A stretch of DNA of 64,000 bases from Micromonospora alfalfae (GCF_022230925.1 NZ_JAKKFH010000008.1:434001-498000); one strand, 5' to 3'. Counted from the first letter of the stretch, positions 35,321 to 44,335 are shown. Made by a program: numbers and translations. Notes: generated from the letters alone by a model not told the origin.

Positions 35321-36676
35321 ATGAGAAGCCGTCGAATTTTCGCAGTGGTAGCCGGGGCGGCGATGACCGTCACGGCCGCCGTCGCCTTCGTCCCCAGCAG
35401 CATGGCGGCCGTGCCCTCGGCCAACGCCGTCCCGTTGGTCGCGTGCACCGCCCCCACCTGGGCCGAAGGACCCACCTACCAGGCGGGCGCCCAGGTCACC
35501 TACGGCGGCCGGCTCTACCAGGCGCTGGTCACCCACACCGCGCACCCCGGCGCCGGCTGGAACCCCGCAGCGACCCCATCGCTCTGGCGTGACCTCGGCG
35601 CGTGCTCGGGAACCACGCCGCCGCCCACCACGCCACCACCCACCACGCCACCACCCACGACCCCGCCCCCCACCACGCCACCACCGACCACGCCTCCCCC
35701 CACCACACCGCCGCCAACCGGTGGGACCTGCGCCGTGAAGTCGCGGCCCACCGGCAAGGTGTTGCAGGGTTACTGGGAGAACTGGGACGGGGCCTCCAAC
35801 GGCGTCCACCCCGGCCTCGGCTGGATCCCGATCACCGACAGCCGGCTCACCCAGCACGGCTACAACGTGATCAACGCGGCGTTCCCGGTCATCCGCTCGG
35901 ACGGCACGGTCCTCTGGGAGAACGGCATGGACGCCGGCGTGAAGGTGGCCACCCCGGCCGAGATGTGCCAGGCCAAGGCGGCCGGCGCCACCATCCTGAT
36001 GTCGATCGGCGGGGCCGCCGCCGGCATCGACCTGAGCTCCGCCGCTGTCGCCGACCGGTTCGTCGCGACGATCGTGCCGATCCTGACTGCCTACCACTTC
36101 GACGGCATCGACATCGACATCGAGACCGGCCTGACCGGCAGCGGCAACATCAACACCCTGTCCACGTCGCAGGCCAACCTGATCCGGATCATCGACGGCG
36201 TGCTGGCCCGGATGCCGTCGAACTTCGGCCTGACCATGGCACCGGAGACGGCGTACGTCACCGGCGGCAGCGTGGTCTACGGCTCGATCTGGGGCTCGTA
36301 CCTGCCGATCATCAAGAAGTACGTGGACAACGGCCGGCTCTGGTGGCTGAACATGCAGTACTACAACGGCAGCATGTACGGCTGCGCCGGCGACTCGTAC
36401 CCGGCGGGCACCGTGCAGGGCTTCACAGTGCAGACGCAGTGCCTCAACAACGGGCTCACCATCCAGGGCACCACCATCCGGGTGCCGTACGACAAGCAGG
36501 TCCCGGGCCTGCCGGCGCAGAACGGGGCGGGCGGCGGCTACATGTCCACGTCGTTGGTCACGCAGGCCTGGAACTCCGTGCCCGGCCTGAAGGGCCTGAT
36601 GACCTGGTCGGCGAACTGGGACGGGTCGAAGGGCTGGACCTTCGGCGACAACGTGAAGCGCCTGCAGGGCCGCTGA
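35321..36676 (+). CDS. Secreted GH18 chitinase with N-terminal chitin-binding domain
   Basis: A 451-residue secreted enzyme. A signal peptide (about 1-36) leads to a CBM5/12-type domain (about 40-90: APTWAEGPTYQAGAQVTYGG, LYQALV, WRDLG). A proline-threonine linker of repeated TTPPP units follows, then a GH18 catalytic domain from about 140. The DxxDxDxE motif is FDGIDIDIETG with the catalytic Glu. Substrate-site motifs GYWENWDG, MSIGGAAAG, MAPE and MQYYN are typical of bacterial ChiC/ChiD-like endochitinases. GGGGAG precedes the ATG. A hairpin follows the stop. It adds chitin to the biopolymers this region can degrade. Confidence 0.95.
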   Translation: MRSRRIFAVVAGAAMTVTAAVAFVPSSMAAVPSANAVPLVACTAPTWAEGPTYQAGAQVTYGGRLYQALVTHTAHPGAGWNPAATPSLWRDLGACSGTTPPPTTPPPTTPPPTTPPPTTPPPTTPPPTTPPPTGGTCAVKSRPTGKVLQGYWENWDGASNGVHPGLGWIPITDSRLTQHGYNVINAAFPVIRSDGTVLWENGMDAGVKVATPAEMCQAKAAGATILMSIGGAAAGIDLSSAAVADRFVATIVPILTAYHFDGIDIDIETGLTGSGNINTLSTSQANLIRIIDGVLARMPSNFGLTMAPETAYVTGGSVVYGSIWGSYLPIIKKYVDNGRLWWLNMQYYNGSMYGCAGDSYPAGTVQGFTVQTQCLNNGLTIQGTTIRVPYDKQVPGLPAQNGAGGGYMSTSLVTQAWNSVPGLKGLMTWSANWDGSKGWTFGDNVKRLQGR

Positions 36677-36686
36677 CGGGTCCTGA

Positions 36687-36719
36687 CGCCGGGCCCACCG
36701 CCAGCCGGTGGGCCCGGCG
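36687..36719 (+). terminator. Hairpin after the chitinase gene
   Basis: A perfect 14-bp stem (36687-36700 with 36706-36719) with a 5-nt loop begins 10 bp after the chitinase stop. It also faces the convergent small gene ending at 36812. Confidence 0.85.
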
Positions 36720-36811
36720 CTTCGCTGTCGAAAGGTCGGCACCGAACCGTTCCACCGCCGGCACGCGCTGTTCGCACTCTGCGGGCCCCGCTTCCGGGCG
36801 CCCGTCGTGGG

Positions 36812-37081
36812 TCATTTCTCAGCAGTGGCTCGACTGTGCACCACCAACTCGTCGATCTCCAGCCGGCCGACGCGCAACTCCCGCACTACCGCCCGACGGA
36901 TCGCCAGCCGCCCGATGACCAGCGCCCCGACGGCCACGGCCCCGACGGCCAGCGCCCCCACGGCGAGGGCACCGAGCGACGCCGCCCCAGCAGCCCTCGC
37001 GCCGGTAGCCGCCGCGCCCGTCGCCACCGCGCCGTCGGCGCGCGTCCCGGTCAACCGCATCAGGCTCACGTTTCGCTTCAT
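36812..37081 (-). CDS. Small Ala/Gly/Val-repeat protein
   Basis: An 89-residue protein. The middle is a run of GALAVG-type pentad repeats (AVGALAVGAVAVGALVIGRLAI), flanked by a basic N-terminus (MKRNVSLMRLTGTR) and a charged end (LRVGRLEIDELVV). The orderly repeat followed by the RLEIDELxV tail recalls a small protein type I have seen in other bacterial genomes, which supports a real gene. The repeats could form a beta-helical or membrane-associated rod. Function is unknown. Confidence 0.6.
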   Translation of the reverse strand: MKRNVSLMRLTGTRADGAVATGAAATGARAAGAASLGALAVGALAVGAVAVGALVIGRLAIRRAVVRELRVGRLEIDELVVHSRATAEK

Positions 37082-37423
37082 CGCCCCATTGTCCGCGTAC
37101 CGCCGGCTGGGTGCCGAATGTCAGCGCTGACCCTGTCGGCGGTCCTGCCTGGTGCACGACGGGCCGCCCGGGCGACGACGTGCTCAAGAGCCCCTTGCGC
37201 TGAAACCGCTGCACCGGTCGGGGTGGTCTCTTAGGCTGCGTGGGCGGGACGCCCGGTTCGACGAGTGCGTCGCGGTGGCGCCGTACGTGCTGGTCGGGGT
37301 GCTCCTCTCGGCGGCTTGGCGGTACCACTGCCTCACTCGGCACGGGGAGCTGGCGCGATGGTGCCTGAGGCGCCGGTCTGTTCGCCGTCAGCGGCCGACC
37401 CCGGCTACCGGTGAGGAGCACCG
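37082..37423. other. Gene-free divergent region
   Basis: This 342-bp stretch separates the small repeat-protein gene (minus) from the membrane-protein gene (plus). A short plus frame overlaps the next start but has no coding character beyond GC bias. GAGGAG lies just before the ATG at 37424. No operator or hairpin stands out. Confidence 0.5.
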
Positions 37424-38545
37424 ATGACGCAGCGGCAACAGGACCGCCCGGAAATCGTCGTCGGACTGGTGGCAACCCCGCCGGATCACCCGGCTCGGGT
37501 GGCAGCGCGGCTGACGACGGAGCTGGCCAGCGGGCTCGCCGAGCGGGTGGACGCGGACGTGCGGTGGATCGTCCGGGAAGGCTGGGGCGAAGTGGCGCCG
37601 CGCCGCGACGGCGGCGTTGAGGCGCTACTCGATGATCTCGCTCAGCGGCGTGCCGACGCCCAGTGGGACGTCGCCATCTGCCTGACCGACCTGCCGCTGC
37701 ATGCCGAGCGGGTGCCGCTGGTCGCGCAGGCCTCCGCTCGGCGTCGAGTCGCGGTGCTGTCCCTGCCCGCGCTGGGACTGCACCAGCTGCGGGCGGCCCG
37801 CGCGGCCGTTCCGGAGCTGGTGAGCCGGCTGCTGACCGAGGCTTCCGACCAGCGGGTGCCGCCGGCCGGCTGGGCGCCGGCTGAGACGGCAGGCCGGGTT
37901 ACCGCCGTCCACCGGGTGGTCGGCGAGGCCGACACCGGTGAGCAACGCTACGTTGCCTCGCGGCTCATCGGCCGGTTACGGCTGGTGATCGGCATGGTTC
38001 GAGCCAACCGTCCTGGTCGTGCCCTGCTGGGCCTGTCGAAGCTGCTGGTCGGCGCGTTCGGTACGGCCGCGTTCGCGCTCACCACGGACACCATCTGGCA
38101 GATGGGCGATGCGCTCGGCGGACTCCGGCTCGCCGTGATCATGCTGCTCGGGCTAGCAGCGTTGGTGGCCTGGCTGATCGTCGCCCACGACTTGTGGGAG
38201 AAGCCGAGCCGCGAGACGCCGGCCGAGCTGGCACGGCTGTTCAACCTGGGTACGATCCTCACCCTCGCTCTGGCCACGGTGCTGTCCTACGTGGTGTTGC
38301 TCGTGGGAACGGTGCTGGTCGGGGCACTGCTGATCGACACGTCAGTGCTCGAACAGACGTTGCAGCGCCCAGTCGACGTCACCGACTATCTGGCGCTCGC
38401 CTGGATCACCAGCTCGCTGGCCACCGTCGGCGGCGCGATCGGCTCCGGGCTGGAGAACGAGGACACGGTTCGGGCTGCCGCCTACGGCTACCATCCACAA
38501 CCCGATGGCTGGCGGGACGAAAAGAGCGGGCTGCCGGCAGAGTAG
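37424..38545 (+). CDS. Membrane protein of unknown function with soluble N-terminal domain
   Basis: A 373-residue protein. Residues 1-180 form a soluble alpha/beta domain (IVVGLVATPPDHPARVA, WDVAICLTDLPLHAERVPLVAQAS, VAVLSLPALG). Residues 190-340 contain about four transmembrane helices. The C-terminus is polar, with SGLENEDTVRAAAYGYHPQ. The GEVAPR and CLTDLPL segments suggest a defined family in actinobacteria, but I cannot name it. The next gene, for MscS, is convergent on the other strand. Confidence 0.82.
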   Translation: MTQRQQDRPEIVVGLVATPPDHPARVAARLTTELASGLAERVDADVRWIVREGWGEVAPRRDGGVEALLDDLAQRRADAQWDVAICLTDLPLHAERVPLVAQASARRRVAVLSLPALGLHQLRAARAAVPELVSRLLTEASDQRVPPAGWAPAETAGRVTAVHRVVGEADTGEQRYVASRLIGRLRLVIGMVRANRPGRALLGLSKLLVGAFGTAAFALTTDTIWQMGDALGGLRLAVIMLLGLAALVAWLIVAHDLWEKPSRETPAELARLFNLGTILTLALATVLSYVVLLVGTVLVGALLIDTSVLEQTLQRPVDVTDYLALAWITSSLATVGGAIGSGLENEDTVRAAAYGYHPQPDGWRDEKSGLPAE

Positions 38546-38626
38546 TTCGGCAACCGGAACCGGCGATCGGTTTCGGCCAGGCGCAGTCCTTCCGAGAACC
38601 GCTGGTGGCCCCGTCGGGCCCTCCGT

Positions 38627-39637
38627 TCAAGGCTGATACTGACCACGGGTGCGGGGCAGCCACTGGGGACGGCGGTCGCGAAGGTAGCGAACCATTCCCT
38701 CGCGCAGGTCGCAGCGCAGGTCCCAGGCGCTGGCGCCGTCGGCGGCCGAGGCCTGCACCTGGATGACCGCTGTCTGCGCGGTGGAGTCGACCATCTGGAG
38801 CACCCACTGGTCGCGATCCCACAGCGGTGAGGACTCGACCAGCCGGCGCGCTTCCTGGCGTAGGTCGTCCAGGTCCGCGGTGTGGTCGACATGGATCTGG
38901 ACTTTGCCGATGACCCGAGACTCGTTCCGGGTCCAGTTCTGAAACGGCCGCTCGGTGAAGTACGTGGTCGGCAGGATGAGCATCCGCTCGTCCCAGAGCC
39001 GGATCACCACGTTGGTCAGCTTCACCTCCTCAACCCGGCCCCATTCGCCGTCGACGACCAGTACGTCGCCGACGTGCAGACCGTCGGCGAAGGCGACCTG
39101 GACACCGGCGAACGCGTTGCCGAGCGCGGTACGGGCCGACAGGCCGATCAATGCGCCGACCACCCCCGCCGACGTCAACACGGAGACGCCGAAGAGACGC
39201 ACCGGCCGAAAGGTGATCAGGATCAGGCCGATCGCGATGATCGTCACCACGGCGACGGTGAGCCGCCGCACTGGGCGGATCTGCGTCCGGGCCCGCCGGA
39301 CCCGCCGGCTGGCGACCGCGCCGCCCGGGAGCCGACTGAATGCGACCGCCTCGGCGACATGCAACGCCTTGATAACCAACCATGCTCCGGACAGCACCAG
39401 AGCCACCAGGACGACGTGCCGCAGATGACGCTGCCACCCGACCGGGCTCGACGGCAGCGCGTAGTACAACGCCCCAACCAGCAACAGCGTCGCTGCCGGG
39501 CGGCGGCAGGCATGCCGCAGCGGCTCCAGCAGCCACCGGTAACGACCACGGGCTACCCGGCGGACGACCAGGCCGGAGATCAGGTCCACGACCACCGCCG
39601 TCGCCAGCGCGGTCACTACGATCAACGCGGTACGCAT
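38627..39637 (-). CDS. MscS-family mechanosensitive channel
   Basis: A 336-residue protein with four predicted helices in the first 170 residues. The pore-lining helix and beta domain follow: GVVGALIGLSARTALGNAFAGVQVAF, then DGLHVGDVLVVDGEWGRVEEVKLTNVVIRLWDERMLILPTTYF, the diagnostic MscS middle domain. The C-terminal domain continues with VQIHVDHTADLDDLRQEA. It would release solutes on osmotic downshock. The gene appears monocistronic. The next 293 bp hold one candidate operator. Confidence 0.92.
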   Translation of the reverse strand: MRTALIVVTALATAVVVDLISGLVVRRVARGRYRWLLEPLRHACRRPAATLLLVGALYYALPSSPVGWQRHLRHVVLVALVLSGAWLVIKALHVAEAVAFSRLPGGAVASRRVRRARTQIRPVRRLTVAVVTIIAIGLILITFRPVRLFGVSVLTSAGVVGALIGLSARTALGNAFAGVQVAFADGLHVGDVLVVDGEWGRVEEVKLTNVVIRLWDERMLILPTTYFTERPFQNWTRNESRVIGKVQIHVDHTADLDDLRQEARRLVESSPLWDRDQWVLQMVDSTAQTAVIQVQASAADGASAWDLRCDLREGMVRYLRDRRPQWLPRTRGQYQP

Positions 39638-39853
39638 CAGAGGCCGGTCACCGTAATCCCGACGCCAGCTTCCCCCAGCTCACTGCCCAGTCCACGTGCT
39701 CAGGGTGCCACCCCGGCCAGGGGCGGGCGGCCAACATCGACGAACAACCGCCGGCTGGCATCGATGGCTTTCCGTCGCCGCCGAGACTCCACGGACGATC
39801 CAGTCCAACCCATAGCTGGCGTAGTTTGCCGGCAGGCACCACATCGGCTTAGT

Positions 39854-39871
39854 CTGGACGGTATGGTCCAG
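39854..39871. promoter_or_regulatory. Operator candidate A: CTGGAC-N6-GTCCAG
   Basis: Perfect 6-bp inverted arms around GGTATG, 60 bp before the molybdopterin oxidoreductase start. It matches the GGAC-N6-GTCC pattern found repeatedly around the TetR gene at 44514, so the same regulator may act here. Confidence 0.55.
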
Positions 39872-39930
39872 TTCATAGCACGGGCGGCAGCGGGGTCGCG
39901 GCCACGCGGCCGCCACTCGGGGAGAGGCGC

Positions 39931-40527
39931 ATGGCGGTGATCACACGTGGCTTCGGTGGCCGCAGACGCGACGACACCGACCTCCCACCCGGCCAGTACC
40001 GCACTGACGACTTCCCGGTGCTGTCGGCGGGACCCACACCGCGCATCGGGCTCGACGCCTGGGAGCTCGCCGTCGTCACCGAGACCGGCGAGCGGAGCAC
40101 GTGGTCATGGGCGGAGTTCACCGCCCTTCCCGCCGACGAACCGACAGTGGACATCCATTGCGTCACGCACTGGTCGAAATTCGGCACGCGCTGGCGAGGC
40201 GTCTCCATAGACACCTTGCTGGCCGACGTCGAGACGGCCGCCGAGTACGTCGTCGCCCACTCCTACGGCGGCTACACCACGAACATCCCGCTTGAGGACC
40301 TTGTCGACGGCCAGGCCTGGGTGGCGTACGAGTTCGACGGTGAGCCGCTGGTTCCGGTGCACGGCGGGCCAGCTCGTCTGCTCGTTCCTCACCTGTACTT
40401 CTGGAAGAGCGCGAAATGGCTGCGCGCTCTGGAACTGCGTCTCGACGACGAGCCCGGGTTCTGGGAGACGGCCGGCTACCACAACTACGGGGACCCATGG
40501 CGCGAGCAGCGATACCTGGCAGACTGA
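39931..40527 (+). CDS. Molybdopterin-dependent oxidoreductase (sulfite-oxidase/YedY-like)
   Basis: A 198-residue cytoplasmic-looking protein of the sulfite oxidase fold. The molybdenum-ligand Cys lies in DIHCVTHWSKFGTRWRGV, and further motifs are VAHSYGGYTTNIPLEDL, HGGPARLLVPHLYFWKSAKW and GYHNYGDPWREQRY. No signal peptide or Tat motif is seen, unlike MsrP. GGGGAG precedes the ATG. The last 31 bp overlap the ferredoxin-reductase-like gene, which probably supplies electrons. The substrate is unknown; sulfoxide or other oxo-transfer chemistry is plausible given the methionine sulfoxide reductases nearby. Confidence 0.9.
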   Translation: MAVITRGFGGRRRDDTDLPPGQYRTDDFPVLSAGPTPRIGLDAWELAVVTETGERSTWSWAEFTALPADEPTVDIHCVTHWSKFGTRWRGVSIDTLLADVETAAEYVVAHSYGGYTTNIPLEDLVDGQAWVAYEFDGEPLVPVHGGPARLLVPHLYFWKSAKWLRALELRLDDEPGFWETAGYHNYGDPWREQRYLAD

Positions 40528-41237
40528 CCTGGCTGCCGGCGACTGTCGCGGCCACCCGCGCGGAGACTGCGACGGCGCGGACCCTGGTCCTCGACGTCGA
40601 CGGCTGGACACGTCACGTGCCGGGCCAGCACGTCGACGTCCGGTTGACCGCTCCCGACGGCTACACGGCGTACCGCAGCTACTCGATCTCGTCCGCCCCG
40701 GGGCCCGACCGCCTCGAGGTGACCGTCCAGACGGTGCCCGACGGTGAGGTCTCGCCGTATCTCGTCGACGTTGCGGAGCCGGGTGACCAGCTCGAGATCC
40801 GTGGGCCGCTCGGCGGTTGGTTCGTACGCCGACCGGGTGATCCGCGCCCGGCGTTGCTGATCGGCGGCGGATCCGGCGTGGCGCCCCTGATGTCGATGGT
40901 CCGTGCGGCGACGGCTCCCACCAGGCTGATCTACTCGACCCGATCCCCGTCGGATGCCCTGTTCACGGCGGAGCTTGCGACAGCAGAGGCCGCAGGCGAT
41001 TCTCCTGTCGCCGTCACCCACGTCTACACCAGGATCGCGCCCCCCGGCTGGCCGACCCCACCTCGACGACTCGACGCGGACACGCTCGCCCGCGTCACCT
41101 GGCCCGGTGCCGCCGATGTTGTCGCCTTCGTCTGCGGGCCCACCGGATTCGTCGAGACCGTGGCCGACCTTCTCGTGGCCACCGGCCACAACCCCGGGAA
41201 CATCCGCACCGAACGCTTCGGACCCAGCGGAGGATGA
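40497..41237 (+). CDS. FAD/NAD(P)H-dependent ferredoxin-reductase-like protein
   Basis: A 246-residue FNR-fold protein. The FAD motif is YRSYSISSAP, the pyrophosphate-binding glycine loop is IGGGSGVAPLMSM, and the NAD(P) end motif is VFVCGPTGFVE. There is no iron-sulfur or heme domain. The ATG at 40497 overlaps the end of the molybdoenzyme gene by 31 bp, so the two are co-translated. The pair likely forms a reductase/molybdoenzyme couple. Confidence 0.9.
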   Translation: MARAAIPGRLTWLPATVAATRAETATARTLVLDVDGWTRHVPGQHVDVRLTAPDGYTAYRSYSISSAPGPDRLEVTVQTVPDGEVSPYLVDVAEPGDQLEIRGPLGGWFVRRPGDPRPALLIGGGSGVAPLMSMVRAATAPTRLIYSTRSPSDALFTAELATAEAAGDSPVAVTHVYTRIAPPGWPTPPRRLDADTLARVTWPGAADVVAFVCGPTGFVETVADLLVATGHNPGNIRTERFGPSGG

Positions 41238-41297
41238 CCACGTCGAGCACCACCGAGAATCCGAACAAGCACGGCGGAGCGAGAGTCAGGAGCGACG

Positions 41298-41708
41298 ATG
41301 GCGAACAACGCTGAGGACATGGTCACGTTGACCAGCACCGAGCAGGACTCGGGTGGCTCGAAACTGCCGGCAACCACCCCGCCCGACGCGGAAGACATCG
41401 TCATCACCAACGACAGCGCGCACGGCATCTACGAGGCCGCCGTAGGGGGCCAGACAGCCGCAGGGCTCGTCTACAGCGAGGTGGGAAGCCGCGTCATACT
41501 GTCGGCGACGTCCGTGCTCCCCGAGTTCCGGGGTAAGGGCGTAGCGAGCAGACTCATCGGCAGCGTCCTCGACGACCTGCGCAGGCAAGGAAAGACCGTT
41601 GCCGTGACCTGCCCGTTCGCGACAGCATTCGTCAATGCTCATCCGGAGTATGCCGACGTTCTGGACCCGGCATTTCCTCGGTCGCACTCCGCCGAGCGGG
41701 GGCATTGA
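41298..41708 (+). CDS. Small GNAT-family acetyltransferase (YjdJ-like)
   Basis: A 136-residue protein with AGGAG before the ATG. After a polar N-terminus it shows AAGLVYSEVGSRVILSATSVLPEFRGKGVASRLIGSVLDDLR and FVNAHPEYADVL, in segments characteristic of the short Acetyltransf_CG family, whose members carry a catalytic Cys/Gly-containing loop (here TVAVTCPFA). It follows the reductase gene by 60 bp and may be in the same transcript. The substrate is unknown. Confidence 0.9.
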   Translation: MANNAEDMVTLTSTEQDSGGSKLPATTPPDAEDIVITNDSAHGIYEAAVGGQTAAGLVYSEVGSRVILSATSVLPEFRGKGVASRLIGSVLDDLRRQGKTVAVTCPFATAFVNAHPEYADVLDPAFPRSHSAERGH

Positions 41709-41803
41709 ACACGCGCGGTCGCGGCTGAGGTCGGCCTTGCTGAATTGGCCGGCGTGGTGTGTTCGCTGAGCGGAGCGCGGGACCGGTCGTTCTCCCCGAA
41801 CCC

Positions 41804-42721
41804 TTACGAGTGAGCGCGGATGATCGTCTTCCCGGTGATCCGCTCAGTCGGGTTGAGAGCGGAGACGGCGTCGTCGAGGTCCGCGACGGTGCCGATGTGC
41901 GTCCGCAGTCGCCCGTCCCGTACCCGCCGGACGATTTCCCCCAGTTGGGCACGATCAGGCATCACCACGAAATCGATCGCCAGGCCGTCCGCAGGCCGCA
42001 CCTCGGGCGGCCCGACGACGGAGACCAGGACTCCTCCGGCGCGAATCAAGCCGGCCGAGCGCTTCCCGATGACGCCGCCGATGACGTCGAAGACGAGATC
42101 AACTCCGCCGACGGCTTCGAGCGCGTCGTTCTCGAGGTCGACGAACTCCTGCGCGCCGAAGTCGAGCGCCTTCTGACGGTCGGCAGCGCGTCCGGTGCCG
42201 ATGACGTAGGCGCCGAACTCACGGGCGAGCTGCGTCACCATCGAACCGACCGCGCCGGCCGCGCCGTGCACGAGGACGCTCTGCCCGGTTTGAAGGCGGC
42301 CGTGCTCGAACAGCCCCTGCCAGGCGGTCAGGCCAGAGATCGGCAGGCTCGCGCCCACGATGAAGTCGACGTCGCCGGGCAGCGGCGCGAGGTTGCGTGC
42401 CTCGACTGCCACATACTCCGCCAGGGTGCCGTCGCGGGTCCAGTCCGTGAGGCCGAACACCCGCTGTCCCACCGACAGTCCCGTCGTGCCGTACCCGAGG
42501 GCGGTGACCACTCCGGCCAACTCGTGCCCGGGTATCGACGGCGTCCGGTCACGGCCGAGGCGATCGGTCCAGGTCGAGGGCCACGCCAACTCGGTCGGGA
42601 CGAACCCCGAGGCGTGAACCTGGACGACGACGTCGTTGAGGGCCGGTTCCGGGTCAGGCCGCTCCGCCAGCCTCATCCCGGCCGTTCCCGCAGCCTCGTC
42701 CGTCACCACAATCGCCTTCAT
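41804..42721 (-). CDS. NADP-dependent MDR-family oxidoreductase (quinone-oxidoreductase-like)
   Basis: A 305-residue medium-chain reductase. The ATG at 42721 has GAGGAGG upstream. Motifs are SIPGHELAGVVTALG, the nucleotide loop LVHGAAGAVGSMVTQLA and LVFDVIGG. Zinc-ligand Cys residues are absent, as in quinone oxidoreductases and zeta-crystallin-like enzymes. It probably reduces quinones or alpha,beta-unsaturated carbonyls with NADPH. A good promoter (TTGACA, TAGCTT) is visible upstream and its -35 lies inside a degenerate GGAC-N6-GTCC site, linking it to the neighbouring redox genes. Confidence 0.92.
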   Translation of the reverse strand: MKAIVVTDEAAGTAGMRLAERPDPEPALNDVVVQVHASGFVPTELAWPSTWTDRLGRDRTPSIPGHELAGVVTALGYGTTGLSVGQRVFGLTDWTRDGTLAEYVAVEARNLAPLPGDVDFIVGASLPISGLTAWQGLFEHGRLQTGQSVLVHGAAGAVGSMVTQLAREFGAYVIGTGRAADRQKALDFGAQEFVDLENDALEAVGGVDLVFDVIGGVIGKRSAGLIRAGGVLVSVVGPPEVRPADGLAIDFVVMPDRAQLGEIVRRVRDGRLRTHIGTVADLDDAVSALNPTERITGKTIIRAHS

Positions 42722-42945
42722 CAGACACCTCCTCGCATCCAGCCCTCGTCCGCACTGGCACGAGGAGCACGTCTCCGTTTCCCCGCATCGGCGGCGCCAA
42801 GCCTCGGGGCCGGAGCTCACCACGCTGATCGGTGGCGGTCGGGCCGCGGGGATGCTGCCGGGACTGGCGGGGACGTTTGTCGGACTCGACGCCGACGGGC
42901 AGGTCGGGCAGCCCTAGCTACCGGCTGCGCCCGTCGGACGTCCCG

Positions 42946-42979
42946 AAGCTAGTCGCGCCGGAACTGGTCTGTCAAGTCC
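42946..42979 (-). promoter_or_regulatory. Promoter of the quinone-oxidoreductase gene with degenerate operator B
   Basis: On the minus strand TTGACA (42970-42975) and TAGCTT (42946-42951) are 18 bp apart, about 225 bp before the start at 42721. The -35 is the six-base centre of GGAC-TTGACA-GACC (42966-42979), one base off the GGAC-N6-GTCC pattern. The rest of this gene-free 483-bp region holds site C. Confidence 0.55.
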
Positions 42980-43075
42980 ACTTTTCGTTCGCCGGAATGC
43001 TGTTGCAGTTGCAGGAGTTGCCAGTTCAAACGCGTGGGCGAGCCAACGGCCTGCCATCGACGGGAATCCGTTTTC

Positions 43076-43089
43076 GGACTTTGCAGTCC
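43076..43089. promoter_or_regulatory. Operator candidate C: GGAC-TTTGCA-GTCC
   Basis: A perfect match to the repeated GGAC-N6-GTCC pattern, 115 bp before msrB. AGAATAGAT follows directly and could hold a -10 element, so the site would overlap the promoter spacer. Confidence 0.6.
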
Positions 43090-43204
43090 AGAATAGATGC
43101 AGGCTGCGGGAATACCATCGCCCCGGAGAGCGTCTGTACCTGCGTGCCCAGGAGCCTGCACCTGGCTCCGCAGCTATGCGCCGCAAGGCCGGGAAGGGAG
43201 AGCT

Positions 43205-43696
43205 GTGCCTCAGCAGACCCAGTACCACAAGAACCCGGAGGCCGTTTCGGGGCTCAACCCGGAGCAGTACCACGTGACCCAGCAGGACGGCACCGAGCGA
43301 CCGTTCGCCAACGCCTACTGGGACAACCATGAGCCCGGCATCTACGTCGATGTCGTGTCCGGCGAGCCGCTGTTCGCATCGGTCGACAAGTACGACAGCA
43401 ACTCCGGCTGGCCGAGCTTCACCAAGCCACTCGCGAAGACGAACGTCGTCGAGCGCGCAGACTCCAGTCACGGGATGATCCGGACTGAGGCCCGCTCGCT
43501 GCACGGGGACAGCCACCTCGGCCACATCTTCAACGACGGCCCCGCCGAGAAGGGTGGACTGCGCTACTGCATCAACTCCGCGTCGCTGCGGTTCATCCAC
43601 CTCGACGACCTGGAGAACGCAGGGTACGGCGAATACCGCACCCTGTTCACGAGTGACACCAACACTGGCGCGACCACAGGCATGGAGACGACATGA
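43205..43696 (+). CDS. msrB: Peptide-methionine (R)-S-oxide reductase
   Basis: A 163-residue repair enzyme that reduces the R-sulfoxide of protein methionine. The GTG at 43205 follows AAGGGAGAG; the longer frame adds 36 unrelated residues. Motifs are [22 protein letters not shown] and the catalytic Cys in [12 protein letters not shown]. The zinc-binding CxxC pairs of many MsrB proteins are absent. Its TGA overlaps the msrA start as ATGA. It is probably repressed through operator C. Confidence 0.96.
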   Translation: MPQQTQYHKNPEAVSGLNPEQYHVTQQDGTERPFANAYWDNHEPGIYVDVVSGEPLFASVDKYDSNSGWPSFTKPLAKTNVVERADSSHGMIRTEARSLHGDSHLGHIFNDGPAEKGGLRYCINSASLRFIHLDDLENAGYGEYRTLFTSDTNTGATTGMETT

Positions 43697-44199
43697 CCAC
43701 CGAAAAGGCAATCCTCGCCGGCGGCTGCTTCTGGGGCATGGAGGAGTTGTTCCGCCGCGAGCCCGGCGTTGTTTCCACGCGCGTCGGCTACAGCGGCGGC
43801 GATGTCCCGAACGCCACCTACCGCAACCACGGCACACACGCGGAGTCCATCGAGGTCGTCTACGACACCGACAAGACCGACTTCCGCGCGCTGCTCGAGT
43901 TCTTCTTCCAGATCCACGACCCGTCGACGAAGAACCGCCAGGGTAACGACATCGGCGTCAGCTACCGCTCGGCGATCTTCTACACGAACGACGAGCAGAA
44001 GCGGGTTGCCGAGGACACGATCGCCGATGTCGACGCCTCGGGACTGTGGCCCGGCAAGGTCGTCACCGAGGTCACCGCGGCAGGCGACTTCTGGGAGGCC
44101 GAGCCTGAGCACCAGAACTACCTGCAGACCTACCCCGACGGATACACCTGCCACTTCCCCCGCCCCGGGTGGAAGCTTCCGAAGCGGGCGACTGCCTGA
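43693..44199 (+). CDS. msrA: Peptide-methionine (S)-S-oxide reductase
   Basis: A 168-residue enzyme that reduces the S-sulfoxide. The catalytic Cys12 lies in [12 protein letters not shown]. Family motifs are [46 protein letters not shown] and [16 protein letters not shown], with a second Cys near the end ([13 protein letters not shown]) as likely resolving residue. It is ATGA-coupled to msrB. A long hairpin follows the stop. Confidence 0.97.
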   Translation: MTTEKAILAGGCFWGMEELFRREPGVVSTRVGYSGGDVPNATYRNHGTHAESIEVVYDTDKTDFRALLEFFFQIHDPSTKNRQGNDIGVSYRSAIFYTNDEQKRVAEDTIADVDASGLWPGKVVTEVTAAGDFWEAEPEHQNYLQTYPDGYTCHFPRPGWKLPKRATA

Positions 44200-44204
44200 C
44201 ACCT

Positions 44205-44235
44205 CCGGCGCGCGGGCCCCGGGCCCGCGCGCCGG
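44205..44235 (+). terminator. Hairpin after msrBA
   Basis: 15-bp perfect arms (44205-44219 and 44221-44235) around a single base; a few central pairs would open as the loop. It starts 5 bp after the msrA stop. The gene-free 314 bp up to the TetR start also carry sites D and E and a clear drop in GC content. Confidence 0.75.
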
Positions 44236-44335
44236 CCCCGGCCGAGGTGATCGGCCCGGACAAGGAGGCCGCCGGATGGGTGCGGGCTCCGCCGGGGCCG
44301 CCCGGCGCGGCAGCGGTGGACACGCCCAATAAATG

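Noticed and set aside
35602..35720. Proline-rich repeats in the chitinase gene as a possible CRISPR or satellite array
   Set aside because: The repeats are in-frame ccaccacg-type codons for a Thr-Pro linker with no spacers. They belong to the enzyme.
37152..37427. Short plus-strand frame overlapping the start at 37424
   Set aside because: Its ATGA overlap looks like coupling, but the translation is Arg-rich with no hydrophobic pattern and no ribosome site.
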